A stretch of DNA of 17,092 nucleotides from FEN-1297 sp046705645 (GTDB lineage: Bacteria; Bacteroidota; Ignavibacteria; Ignavibacteriales; Ignavibacteriaceae). Location of the stretch: NCBI GenBank assembly GCA_046705645.1, contig JBJKQE010000125.1, positions 1 through 17,092 of the forward strand, in the 5' to 3' direction. The translations under genes were made by a program, and so were the position numbers. The notes beneath the pieces were generated by a model. That model was not told the origin of the DNA. It saw only the letters and a program-made list of their open reading frames with translations, and made no database searches. Positions 1-8,875 of the stretch are shown here, in pieces (the first letter of the stretch is position 1; every line of letters begins with the position of its first letter).

Positions 1-1275
1 TCATGGAAAGCTATAAACAACAATTTATTTATTACGCAATTTTATTACGGAGCAGTTTCACCAACCGGCACAAATTATTACGGAGGGACACAAGACAACT
101 ATACACTTAAATCAACCGGAAGCCAAATTTGGAATCCTATTTTAGGCGGTGACGGCGGTGTTGTACAAGTTGATTACAATAACCCAAATATTATTTATAC
201 AGAGCAGCCTAATTTTACATTCTGGAAATCTACTAATGGAGGTTCAAAATTTAATTTAGCTCAAGCCGGTATTCCGTTAAATTCAAATCATGAAACTACA
301 GATAGAACATTATTTATTACTCCATATACAATGGATCCAAATAATCCATCCATTTTAATTGCAGGCACATATAGACTTTGGAAAACCTCAGATGGCGCTA
401 CAACATGGGACTCTTTAAGCGGCGATTTAACCGGGCAAGGTACCGGTTCTTCCGCTAATGCTTATATTTCTGCAATTACAATTGCGAAAGGAAACTCATC
501 TGTTATTTATGTCGGTTGTACAAATGGAAAATTATGGGTTACAACTGATGGCGGATCAACGTGGAATGAACGGGATAATAATCTACCGGGCGCCTGGTGC
601 AAGAAAATCGCAATTAATAACGGCAATTCTTCAATTGCTTATGCAACTTTTTCAGGTTTTTTATCAAGTGAAAAAGTATATAAAACTACTGATTATGGAA
701 ATACATGGACTAATGTTTCCGGCGATCTTCCAAATATTCCGGTTAATTGTATAATTTTAAATCCTTTTGCAAACGGTTATTTATATGTCGGAACAGATCT
801 TGGTGTTTTTTCGTCAACAAACGACGGAATTAATTGGATTCAAGAGAATAACGGATTAGCGAATGTTTCTGTTGCCGATTTAATTTTTAGAAGCACCGAT
901 ACAACTATGTATGCAGCTACACACGGGCGCGGTATGTTTTCTACTTCTTTAGCGAATACTATTACTTCAACTAATCAAACTATTGAACAGATTCCGGATA
1001 ATTTTAAAATTTATCAAAATTACCCGAATCCTTTTAATCCAAGTACATCTATTGAATATGAATTACCGCAAAGTGGATTTGTAAAACTATTTATATACAA
1101 TATTAGAGGCCAGGCAGTAAATAATTTAGTTGACAATTTTCAATCTGCCGGTAAACATAGAGTTATTTGGAACGGAGAAAATATGATGGGGCAGGATGTT
1201 TCCAGCGGTGTATATTTGTATTCTGTAAAATTTGGAAATCTTTTAGAAGTAAAGAAAATGATAAAATTGAAATAA
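1..1275 (+). CDS. Secreted Asp-box beta-propeller protein with T9SS type A sorting domain (5' truncated)
   Basis: The reading frame is open from base 1, so the gene begins outside the window and 424 residues are visible. Asp-box (BNR/sortilin-like) motifs of the form S/T-x-D/N-x-G-x-x-W recur near visible residues 75, 127, 178, 226 and 269, at about 50-residue spacing, as expected for beta-propeller blades. From about residue 333 the protein switches to a C-terminal domain beginning NFKIYQNYPNPFNPSTSIEY and ending in a lysine-rich KKMIKLK tail. That is the type A sorting signal of type IX secretion, which is removed at the outer membrane when cargo is anchored or released. The family role is a surface or extracellular protein; its substrate cannot be told from sequence. 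The propeller and the sorting domain are both clear; the biological function is unknown. The N-terminal Sec signal must lie upstream of the window. Confidence 0.9.
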   Translation, partial: SWKAINNNLFITQFYYGAVSPTGTNYYGGTQDNYTLKSTGSQIWNPILGGDGGVVQVDYNNPNIIYTEQPNFTFWKSTNGGSKFNLAQAGIPLNSNHETTDRTLFITPYTMDPNNPSILIAGTYRLWKTSDGATTWDSLSGDLTGQGTGSSANAYISAITIAKGNSSVIYVGCTNGKLWVTTDGGSTWNERDNNLPGAWCKKIAINNGNSSIAYATFSGFLSSEKVYKTTDYGNTWTNVSGDLPNIPVNCIILNPFANGYLYVGTDLGVFSSTNDGINWIQENNGLANVSVADLIFRSTDTTMYAATHGRGMFSTSLANTITSTNQTIEQIPDNFKIYQNYPNPFNPSTSIEYELPQSGFVKLFIYNIRGQAVNNLVDNFQSAGKHRVIWNGENMMGQDVSSGVYLYSVKFGNLLEVKKMIKLK

Positions 1276-1451
1276 AAATGTGCTCTTTATTTTTATACTG
1301 CAGCTTTTAAATATTTAGGGTTAAAAAGATTGGAAAAAAGGGGGCTTGGTTAATAAAAATCATGGATTACCTTCATTTTTACCTTAATTTCTGATTTAAT
1401 AACTAAACGAAAAAATATAGGAAATTTGCAAATTATCCATTAGCTCTTAAA

Positions 1452-1482
1452 TTGCATTTCAAGGCTTCAATGGTTAATTTTG
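1452..1482 (+). promoter_or_regulatory. Bacteroidota-type promoter candidate for secA
   Basis: A TTG at 1452-1454 and TAATTTTG at 1475-1482 are separated by 20 bases. This matches the Bacteroidota primary-sigma pattern (-33 TTG / -7 TAnnTTTG). Transcription would begin near 1488, followed by a GGAGA ribosome site at 1500-1504 and the secA ATG at 1515. The motif match is seen directly; activity is inferred. Confidence 0.5.
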
Positions 1483-1514
1483 AGACTAATTATTCCAACG
1501 GAGATTCATTTTAA

Positions 1515-4500
1515 ATGAAAACAATTATTAAAAAAGTGTTTGGCGATAAGCAGGCTAAAGATCTGAAAAAGCTCTGGCCTGTTGTTGATGAAATAAAAGA
1601 AGAATACGAGAAGATTAAGGATTTAAGTGACGACCAGTTAAAGGCAAAAACTCAAGTATTTAAAGATAAAATTCAAACACATACGGCTGAATTAAGAAAG
1701 CAAATTGAGGATGTAAAGCTCCAGCTCCAGACAAATGAAGATGTTGATATGCATAAACTTTACGATCAATTGGATGAACTGGAGGATGAGCTTAACGATC
1801 AATATGAAGAAATACTGGATGAAATTCTACCTGAGGCTTTTGCTGTAGTTAAGCTTACATGTGAAAAATTATTAGGGAGAAGCTGGACAGTTGCCGGAAA
1901 TAAAGTTACATGGGATATGGTCCCGTATGATGTACAATTAATGGGTGGTGTTGTTTTGCATCAAGGCACAATTGCCGAAATGGCCACCGGCGAAGGAAAA
2001 ACTTTAGTTGCTACAATGCCCGTTTATTTAAATGCATTAACTGGAAGAGGGGTTCACCTCGTTACGGTTAATGATTACCTGGCCTTACGTGACAGTGAAT
2101 GGATGGGAGAAATATATAAGTTTCACGGTTTAACAGTCGGTGTAATTTTAAATACTATGGATCCCGATGAAAGGGAAAAACAATACGGATGCGATATTAC
2201 TTATGGTACAAATAATGAATTCGGTTTCGATTATCTTAGAGATAATATGGCAACTGAAAAAGAATTCCAGGTACAGCGAGGTCATAATTATGCAATAGTT
2301 GATGAAGTTGATTCCGTCCTTATAGATGAAGCAAGAACCCCGTTAATTATATCCGGCCCGGTAGAGGTTGATGATCAAAGGTTCGATGAAATGAAACCCA
2401 GGGTAGAAAGATTGTACAGGCTTCAATCGAACTTTGTTGCAAAGATTGTACAAGAAGCTGAGGATCTGTTAAATAGTGATGGTAAGGGAACAGATAGCCA
2501 AGCCGGCATACAAATTTTAAGAGCTTACAGAGGTCTGCCTAAAAATAATAAATTAGCCAAAGTTCTAAGCGACCCGAACAATAAGAAGATTCTTCAATCT
2601 ACAGAGATGGAATATCTCCGCGAGCAAGCTAAAAACATGTATATTATTGATGATGAACTTTACTTTGTAATCGATGAAAAAAATAATACAATAGATATAA
2701 CAGATAAAGGACGAGAAGAACTGGCTAAAGGCAGCGGTATGGAAAAAGACTTCTTTATTCTACCGGACCTCGGCACTGAAATTAGCAAACTGGAAAATGA
2801 CTCAACTTTATCTGAGGAAGAAAAAATAAAAAAGAAGGATGCACTGTATAACCGTTATTCCGAAAGCAGCGACCGTATTCATACAATTCATCAACTATTA
2901 AAAGCGTATACATTATTTGAGAAGGATGTTGAATATGTTGTTACCGAAGAAGGTAAAATTGCTATTGTTGATGAATTTACCGGCCGTGTATTGCCGGGTA
3001 GAAGATATTCCGACGGACTTCATCAAGCTATTGAAGCAAAAGAAAATGTTAAAGTTGAAAAGGACACTCAAACTTTAGCAACAATCACCCTGCAAAATTA
3101 TTTTAGAATGTATAATAAACTTGCCGGAATGACCGGTACTGCAGAAACCGAAGAGGGTGAATTCTATGAGATCTATAAGCTTGAAGTAGTTGTTGTTCCT
3201 ACAAATAAACCGGTTGTTAGAGATGATGAAGATGACGCGATTTATAAAACCAAAAGGGAAAAATATAACGCGGTTATTGAACAGATTGAACAGCTTAGAA
3301 AAGAAGGACGCCCTGTTCTTGTAGGTACTACCTCGGTTGAAGTTTCGGAAACAATAAGCAGGATGTTAAAAAGAAGATCTATTCCTCATAATGTATTAAA
3401 TGCTAAACAGCATCAGCGAGAAGCGGAAATTGTTGCTCATGCCGGAGAGGTTGGTGCTGTTACTATTGCAACGAATATGGCAGGTCGTGGTACCGATATC
3501 AAATTGGGTGCAGGCGTTAAAGACAGGGGTGGTCTTTACATACTTGGTACCGAACGTCATGAATCCAGACGTATAGATAGACAATTAAGAGGCCGTTCAG
3601 GTCGTCAGGGAGATCCCGGTACTTCAAAATTTTATTTATCCCTTGAAGATGATTTAATGCGGTTGTTCGGAAGTGAAAGAATAGCATCGGTTATGCAGCG
3701 AATGGGAATTAAAGACGGGGAGGTAATTCAACATAGATTAATTACTAAATCCGTAGAACGAGCTCAAAAGAAAGTTGAAGAAAATAATTTTGCTATTCGT
3801 AAAAGACTCCTGGAATATGATGATACTATGAATCAGCAGAGAGAGGTTATCTATACAAGAAGAAAAAGAGCATTACAGGGAGACCGGCTTAAAGGTGAAA
3901 TTTTTGAATTACTTGAGGATTATACTCATGACCTTGTTGAGGAAAATTTTGAAAATGTTTCCGCAGATATTATAAAAGAACAAATTCTTCACAATATTCT
4001 TGTCGAAATTAAATTAGAGCCGGTGGAATTTGAAAATCTCGGGCAACAAGGAATTATTGACAAAATTCTGGAGGCAGCAAAGAACTTTTATAAGAAAAAA
4101 GAAGAAATGCTCGGTTCGGAATTAATGTCAAGATTAGAGCGTTATGCAATGTTAAGTGTAATAGACCATAAATGGAAAGAACACTTAAGAGAAATGGATG
4201 ATCTTAAAGAAGGGATAGGACTAAGAGCTTACGGTCAAAAAGATCCTTTGGTTGAATACAAGGTAGAAGCATTTAAATTATTTACCGAACTTCTTTTGCA
4301 AATTAGAAATGAAGTAGTATCGTTTGCCTTTAAATTCTTTCCGCAGGCTCCTGAAGAGGTTCAAACAAAAAGAAAGAGGCAGCCGATCGCAAGATTCAAA
4401 GAAATTAAACAGAGTACGAGTAACATCGGAATTTCTTCCGCAGCAAGATCGGGAGGAGACGAACAAACTGCAGGTAAGCCTCAGCCGGTGCAGGTTGCCG

Positions 4501-4571
4501 AAAAAATCGGTAGAAACGACCCTTGTCCTTGCGGAAGCGGGAAAAAATATAAACATTGTCATGGCAGATAA
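1515..4571 (+). CDS. secA: Preprotein translocase ATPase SecA
   Basis: SecA is the ATPase motor that drives unfolded preproteins through SecYEG. The 1018-residue protein shows Walker A MATGEGKT at 156-163, the Walker B segment DEVDSVLIDEART from 263, KLAGMTGTAETEEGEF near 535, the helicase motif MAGRGTDIKLG near 655 and a C-terminal SEC-C zinc site (C1004, C1006, C1015, H1016). It is over 100 residues longer than E. coli SecA. The extra length lies mainly in a charged coiled-coil-like stretch at about 57-105 and in a lengthened preprotein cross-linking region at about 310-375. A charged linker at about 950-997 precedes the zinc site. GGAGA lies 10 bases upstream of the chosen ATG, and glnB follows after 13 bases. 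The identification is secure; the insertions look like lineage features rather than damage. Confidence 0.98.
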   Translation: MKTIIKKVFGDKQAKDLKKLWPVVDEIKEEYEKIKDLSDDQLKAKTQVFKDKIQTHTAELRKQIEDVKLQLQTNEDVDMHKLYDQLDELEDELNDQYEEILDEILPEAFAVVKLTCEKLLGRSWTVAGNKVTWDMVPYDVQLMGGVVLHQGTIAEMATGEGKTLVATMPVYLNALTGRGVHLVTVNDYLALRDSEWMGEIYKFHGLTVGVILNTMDPDEREKQYGCDITYGTNNEFGFDYLRDNMATEKEFQVQRGHNYAIVDEVDSVLIDEARTPLIISGPVEVDDQRFDEMKPRVERLYRLQSNFVAKIVQEAEDLLNSDGKGTDSQAGIQILRAYRGLPKNNKLAKVLSDPNNKKILQSTEMEYLREQAKNMYIIDDELYFVIDEKNNTIDITDKGREELAKGSGMEKDFFILPDLGTEISKLENDSTLSEEEKIKKKDALYNRYSESSDRIHTIHQLLKAYTLFEKDVEYVVTEEGKIAIVDEFTGRVLPGRRYSDGLHQAIEAKENVKVEKDTQTLATITLQNYFRMYNKLAGMTGTAETEEGEFYEIYKLEVVVVPTNKPVVRDDEDDAIYKTKREKYNAVIEQIEQLRKEGRPVLVGTTSVEVSETISRMLKRRSIPHNVLNAKQHQREAEIVAHAGEVGAVTIATNMAGRGTDIKLGAGVKDRGGLYILGTERHESRRIDRQLRGRSGRQGDPGTSKFYLSLEDDLMRLFGSERIASVMQRMGIKDGEVIQHRLITKSVERAQKKVEENNFAIRKRLLEYDDTMNQQREVIYTRRKRALQGDRLKGEIFELLEDYTHDLVEENFENVSADIIKEQILHNILVEIKLEPVEFENLGQQGIIDKILEAAKNFYKKKEEMLGSELMSRLERYAMLSVIDHKWKEHLREMDDLKEGIGLRAYGQKDPLVEYKVEAFKLFTELLLQIRNEVVSFAFKFFPQAPEEVQTKRKRQPIARFKEIKQSTSNIGISSAARSGGDEQTAGKPQPVQVAEKIGRNDPCPCGSGKKYKHCHGR

Positions 4572-4584
4572 TTGAAAGGGGTCT

Positions 4585-4923
4585 ATGAAGAAAATTGAAG
4601 CGGTAATTCGTCCCTTTAAATTAGACGAAGTAAAAGAAGCTCTTGTTGAAGAAGGAGTACATGGTCTTACAATTTCGGAAGTAAGAGGGTACGGAAGACA
4701 AAAAGGACATACGGAAACTTACAGGGGGAGTGAATATAGAATTGAATTTATCCCTAAAATTAAAATTGAAATAATTGTTGAAGACAGCAAAGCAGAAAAT
4801 GTTGTCGATGCAATTTTACGAACTGCCAAAACAGGGCAAGTAGGAGACGGCAAAATCTTTATATATGATGTTCAAGAAGTAATAAGAATTAGAACTGAAG
4901 AATCAGGTAAAGATGCCCTGTAA
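4585..4923 (+). CDS. glnB: P-II nitrogen regulatory protein
   Basis: This is a 112-residue trimeric P-II signalling protein that senses 2-oxoglutarate and ATP/ADP and controls nitrogen-assimilation targets. It begins MKKIEAVIRPFKLDEVKEAL. The T-loop is intact, with Y51 in RGSEYRIEF, the residue uridylylated in many P-II proteins. The ATP-binding B-loop region TGQVGDGKIF and the C-loop segment near RIRTEESG are present, and the length is normal. It follows secA by 13 bases with a GAAAGGGG ribosome site, so co-transcription is likely. No amtB, glnA or glutamate synthase gene lies beside it in this window, so its partner is unclear. GlnB and GlnK cannot be separated reliably by sequence alone; the symbol marks the family. 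A palindrome begins directly after the stop codon and may terminate the secA-glnB transcript. Confidence 0.93.
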   Translation: MKKIEAVIRPFKLDEVKEALVEEGVHGLTISEVRGYGRQKGHTETYRGSEYRIEFIPKIKIEIIVEDSKAENVVDAILRTAKTGQVGDGKIFIYDVQEVIRIRTEESGKDAL

Positions 4924-4954
4924 ACCTGTCTGCCGACAGGTAGGATATTTTACC
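4924..4954. repeat. REP-like palindromic repeat, copy 1
   Basis: Immediately after the glnB stop lies a perfect 7-base stem, ACCTGTC / GACAGGT, with a TGCC loop (4924-4941), continuing into AGGATATTTTACC. The right half, from CAGG onward, matches copy 2 at 10708-10734 in about 15 of 18 positions, including flanking bases outside the palindrome. A T-rich run follows (4955-4975), so this copy may also act as a transcription terminator. An overlapping AGGTA / TACCT pairing (4938-4955) would exclude the first stem. The repeat is seen directly; the REP-like interpretation is inferred from only two copies. Confidence 0.55.
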
Positions 4955-4988
4955 TTTTACTTTTTTACAATCTTTTTTAGCTTCCTTT

Positions 4989-7388
4989 ATGAAATTTAAT
5001 TTTCATTCATTAATAATTAAAATATTTAGCATACTAATATTTGCAGGATTTTTTTATAGCTGCGGGGTATGGACTAATTTTACTACATATTTTAATCTTT
5101 ATTATGATGCTTCCGATTTTTTCAACCAAGCGGAACAGATTATTAAATCACAGAAAATAGATTTATTTTCAACAGAGAACTTAAAAATACCACAAAACGC
5201 TAATGCAGACCTGCAAAAAGTTATTGAAAAGTGCTCGCAGATTCTTCAATTTCATGCTAAAAGCAGTTATGTAGATGATGCTCTTTTAATGCTCGGCAAA
5301 TCTTTTTATTATCAGGCAAGTTATAGAAAAGCCCTTAGGAAGTTTAACGAATTAATAGTAACGCAGCCGCATAGTGATTTAATTCTTGAAACGAATCTAT
5401 GGGTAGGTAAAACTCAAATACAATTAAAAGATTATGACGACGGCTTAACAACTTTAAAATCCGTAAGAAAAACAGCAATCAAAGAGAATGATAGAAAAAT
5501 TGCACAAGAATCTTATATTGAAGAAATTAAATATAACTTATTGCAAACCGACTATATTGATGCTTTAAATTTAGCGGAAGAATTCTTAAAATATTCTAAT
5601 GATGATGAAATAAATGCAGAAGTAGCCTATGAGATGGGTATATTATACGAAAAATCCAATAACTTAACCAATGCAATCAAATCTTTTGAAAGAGTAAAAG
5701 ATTATTCCCCCAATTATGAAACACTGTACGATTCGCGTCTTGAACTTGGAAAAGCATTAAGAGATAATAATCAATTTCAAAAGGCTTTGGATGTTTTTGA
5801 TAATATGAGGAAAGAGAAAAAGTATTCCGATTCTTTTACCGATATAGACCTGGAACGTGGAATAACACTTTTAAAAATGAATAAACCGGACGAGGCTGTT
5901 AGTACTTTATTAACTATAGATACATCAAAAACAAGAACTCCCAGCCAGGGAATTGCAGCTTTTCAGCTTGGCGGGATATTTAAAAATCATTATAGAAACT
6001 TTGACAGTGCTTTGGTTTTTTATAGCAAAACTATCGGTTCTATGGCCCCTAAGGAATACGTTGATACAGCCAGATCAAATGTAGAAATGTTAAATAAATT
6101 TAAAACAGTATTTAATGAATATAAGAAAGATCAAAAGGAACTGGAATATGCTTTAAATCCCGAATCATTCAAGAAGGATTCAATTGCATATCAAATGAAA
6201 ATCCTAAGTGAAGAAGAGGCTGAAAGTGCAAAAGAGAATCACTATTTAGGCAGAAATGCTATGCACGATATGATTATCGATTCCAGTAAAATTAAAGATT
6301 CAACTTTAGTAAGAGATTCTTTACTTGCGTTAGACTCTTTAAGAATAAAGGATTCGTTGAATGCATTGCAGAACAGGGGATATAAGAACAATGATTTTCA
6401 AAACAGAAATAATTTAGCCGCATTTAATAGATCTAGCTCGAGGGGGAAAAATATTGGGAATATAAACCCAAATGACAACCGAGTAAATAAAACTAAAAAG
6501 GAAGTTGAAAAACCTCCGGTAAGACCCAAAGAACCTGTTGATACTCTAGAATACTGGATAGTCAAAACGGAATTTGATCTTGGAAACATATTATTTACAG
6601 AGTTTAATTTTCCGGACTCGGCCTACAGCTATTATAAAAATATTATTACTAAACATCCGAATTCACCCTTCCAGGCAAGGGTTCTATTTGCCATAGGCAG
6701 TTATTATTTAACAATAAATGATTCTATTAAAGCCGATAGCTTGTTTAATATAATTTATGATAAATATAAGGACGAAAGAATTGTTAATGCAGCTGCCGAT
6801 AAGCTGGGTAAACCGCTAGTGGATTTCAATTACGATCCCGCCCAGTTTCTATACATATCGGCTTCTACTCAAATGGATAGCGCCAAGTACGATTCGTCTA
6901 TTTCGAACTTTTATAAGATATATTTAACTCACCCCCAATCGCCGTACGCGGCAAAGGCATTATATACCACCGGCTGGATACTTGAAAATAAATTGAATAT
7001 GAATGATTCCGCAGCAGTTGTTTACGATACACTAATAAAAAAATACCCTCGCTCTATTTATGCGGTAACGGTAAATCCAAAAATAATTTTTTTCAAAAGC
7101 GAACTAGCGAGAATTAAAAAAGCGCATAATGATTCGCTTAAATATGCAGGATCTGGAAAACTAGATTCACTAAATGCGAATAAGAAAAATACCAAAGGAT
7201 TGCAAAATGAATCTTCTAAATTAGCTTTAAATAACGGCGAGAATAAACCGAATAAAACACCGGCTGAAATTGAAGCCGATAAATTAAAGATTAAAGAATT
7301 TCTTAACCGGGCAAATGCTAATTTAAATGTAAATTCGGATACGCTTATAAGAATTAGAGGCGAATCTATCAAAAGAATGGAACGCTAG
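4989..7388 (+). CDS. TPR-repeat lipoprotein, possible SprE/PorW-like T9SS component
   Basis: The 799-residue protein has a hydrophobic leader ending in a lipobox-like FFYSCG, with lipidation predicted at C25. It should therefore be an envelope lipoprotein. Residues about 60-400 hold successive TPR-type helical pairs (for example the DDALLMLGKSFYYQASYRKA region). Residues about 430-515 are low complexity, rich in D-S-L, N and K. A second TPR block from about 520 to 700 contains PDSAYSYYKNIITKHPNSP and SPYAAKALYTTGWILENKLN, and a charged N/K-rich tail ends the protein. This arrangement (lipoprotein, TPR array, DSL-rich linker, second TPR array) recalls SprE/PorW of gliding and type IX secretion. 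The T9SS cargo gene earlier in the window fits, but similarity is by architecture and not proven. There is no clear ribosome site before the ATG. mtgA follows after 67 bases. Confidence 0.75.
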   Translation: MKFNFHSLIIKIFSILIFAGFFYSCGVWTNFTTYFNLYYDASDFFNQAEQIIKSQKIDLFSTENLKIPQNANADLQKVIEKCSQILQFHAKSSYVDDALLMLGKSFYYQASYRKALRKFNELIVTQPHSDLILETNLWVGKTQIQLKDYDDGLTTLKSVRKTAIKENDRKIAQESYIEEIKYNLLQTDYIDALNLAEEFLKYSNDDEINAEVAYEMGILYEKSNNLTNAIKSFERVKDYSPNYETLYDSRLELGKALRDNNQFQKALDVFDNMRKEKKYSDSFTDIDLERGITLLKMNKPDEAVSTLLTIDTSKTRTPSQGIAAFQLGGIFKNHYRNFDSALVFYSKTIGSMAPKEYVDTARSNVEMLNKFKTVFNEYKKDQKELEYALNPESFKKDSIAYQMKILSEEEAESAKENHYLGRNAMHDMIIDSSKIKDSTLVRDSLLALDSLRIKDSLNALQNRGYKNNDFQNRNNLAAFNRSSSRGKNIGNINPNDNRVNKTKKEVEKPPVRPKEPVDTLEYWIVKTEFDLGNILFTEFNFPDSAYSYYKNIITKHPNSPFQARVLFAIGSYYLTINDSIKADSLFNIIYDKYKDERIVNAAADKLGKPLVDFNYDPAQFLYISASTQMDSAKYDSSISNFYKIYLTHPQSPYAAKALYTTGWILENKLNMNDSAAVVYDTLIKKYPRSIYAVTVNPKIIFFKSELARIKKAHNDSLKYAGSGKLDSLNANKKNTKGLQNESSKLALNNGENKPNKTPAEIEADKLKIKEFLNRANANLNVNSDTLIRIRGESIKRMER

Positions 7389-7455
7389 AGTAATTTTTAC
7401 TATTCAACACCAAAGTCATTGAGAATAAATTATTATTTTCAAATCTAGATTTTAA

Positions 7456-8196
7456 ATGCCGGCAACTCAATTTTCAGAAACTGAAATTGCACAGTTATTA
7501 AATAAGCTTGCACCTTTTGTAAAGAAAAGAAAGATGCAGAGTTTTTTTCTTTATTTGATTTTTTTAACTTATTTCAGTATTCCTTCTTTTGAAATTCCGC
7601 TGTTACAATATAACCATGTCAGAATAACTTCTTTAATGGAAGAGAGAGCAATTCAGCACGATTTAATATATTATCCCAAGCAATCATGGGTAAGTATAGA
7701 TAACGTTAGCCCGAATCTTTTAAAAGCAATTTTAGTTATGGAAGATGACGATTTTTTTATGCATAAAGGTGTGGATTGGAAACAGCTAAATGCTTCCTTA
7801 AAGGAAAATAAAAGAAGAGGAAGGATAATACGCGGCGGGAGTACAATTACCATGCAATTGGCAAAAAATCTTTATCTAACTACAGAAAGAAACTTGCTTA
7901 GAAAGATTAAAGAAATGGTTATCACATTTAGAATGGAAAAAGAATTATCAAAAAAAATAATTTTGGAAAACTATATAAATGCAATTGAATGGGGTAACGG
8001 GATATTCGGAATTAAAGAGGCGGCCGAAACATTTTTTTATAAAAAACCAAACAAACTGAATTTAAATGAATGTACCAGACTTGCTGCAGTTATTCCATCT
8101 CCTTTGGAGCATAAACCTAATTCAAATTCGTTATATGTAATTAGAAGGGCAGAAATAGCCAGGTCAAGAATAAATAATATAAAACTTTTTCCTTAA
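7456..8196 (+). CDS. mtgA: Monofunctional peptidoglycan glycosyltransferase (GT51)
   Basis: MtgA polymerises lipid II into glycan strands on the outer face of the inner membrane. The 246-residue protein has one predicted membrane segment at about 29-46, then a GT51 domain with all diagnostic motifs. These are EDDDFFMHKGVDW (catalytic E96), RGGSTITMQLAKNLYL (126-141), RKIKEMVITFRMEKELSKK (second glutamate E153), YINAIEWGNGIFGIKEAAE and ECTRLAAVIPSP. The E96-E153 spacing of 57 equals that between the two glutamates of E. coli PBP1b. No transpeptidase domain follows, which distinguishes it from class A PBPs. The ATG at 7456 lacks a Shine-Dalgarno; an in-frame ATG at 7537 (M28) with a purine-rich upstream would start just before the membrane segment and is a possible alternative. 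The next gene starts 8 bases downstream. Confidence 0.93.
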   Translation: MPATQFSETEIAQLLNKLAPFVKKRKMQSFFLYLIFLTYFSIPSFEIPLLQYNHVRITSLMEERAIQHDLIYYPKQSWVSIDNVSPNLLKAILVMEDDDFFMHKGVDWKQLNASLKENKRRGRIIRGGSTITMQLAKNLYLTTERNLLRKIKEMVITFRMEKELSKKIILENYINAIEWGNGIFGIKEAAETFFYKKPNKLNLNECTRLAAVIPSPLEHKPNSNSLYVIRRAEIARSRINNIKLFP

Positions 8197-8204
8197 AAAG
8201 TATT

Positions 8205-8861
8205 ATGAAACGGCGAGATTTGATTGAACTTATAGAAGAGGGAGAAAACCTGCATTGCGAGTTTAAAAGAAAATTTTCTAATCACGAAAAAATTGCCAGG
8301 GAGATGATTGCCTTTGCAAATACCAAAGGCGGTTATATTTTATTCGGTATAGATGATAACAAGGAAGTTATTGGGGTGGAAAGTGAAAAAGCGGAAACAG
8401 ATCTTATTTTAGATACGGTAATGAATTATTGCGAGCCTCCTTTGGAATATAATATAGAATATATTGAAATGTACGGCAAAGAAATAGTTGCGGTGGAAAT
8501 TCCCGAATCCGATAAAAAGCCTCATAGGCTTCAAGATTACTTGCCTCAGTTTGATATTAATAAGGCAACAGTATTAATAAGAGTTAAAGATAAGAGTGTG
8601 CAGGCAAGCAAGGAAATGATACGGATAATGAGAGCGCAATATGATGGTTTAAAGTTAACTAAATATTCAATCGGTCCGAATGAGAGAACCGTATTCGATT
8701 ATCTCTCCAAGAACGAAGTAATAACAGTTAAAATGCTGAGTGATTTAGTAAATATTTCCGAGAGACGAGCTTCCAGAACACTGGTTAAAATGGTACGAGC
8801 TAATCTGCTTATGATACATGTTAAAGACAACGGTGATGAATACTTTACCGGAATAGAATAG
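8205..8861 (+). CDS. AlbA_2 (Schlafen-type) domain protein with C-terminal winged helix
   Basis: Residues about 5-140 form an AlbA_2 / Schlafen-like putative nucleic-acid-binding domain. The signature regions are ENLHCEFKRKF, then AREMIAFANTKGGYILFGIDD with the typical FANTKGG and GIDD motifs, and a later VAVEIPESDKKPH. Residues about 157-218 look like a winged helix-turn-helix (ERTVFDYLSKNEVITVKMLS, then NISERRASRTLVKMVRANLL). No AAA ATPase or other catalytic module is attached, so the protein is a compact 218-residue probable nucleic-acid binder or regulator. Its gene begins 8 bases after mtgA, suggesting co-transcription, though the pairing gives no clear functional hint. There is no evident ribosome site. 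The gene ends 14 bases from the convergent methyltransferase gene, with no strong terminator between. Domain assignment is confident; the function is unknown. Confidence 0.8.
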   Translation: MKRRDLIELIEEGENLHCEFKRKFSNHEKIAREMIAFANTKGGYILFGIDDNKEVIGVESEKAETDLILDTVMNYCEPPLEYNIEYIEMYGKEIVAVEIPESDKKPHRLQDYLPQFDINKATVLIRVKDKSVQASKEMIRIMRAQYDGLKLTKYSIGPNERTVFDYLSKNEVITVKMLSDLVNISERRASRTLVKMVRANLLMIHVKDNGDEYFTGIE

Positions 8862-8875
8862 AATCTGTTCTTATT

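Noticed and set aside
4278..4575. Overlapping open frames on both strands across the 3' end of secA
   Set aside because: Both are out-of-frame readings of the SecA linker and SEC-C zinc domain, which is unmistakable in the secA frame; they have no ribosome site or known domain.
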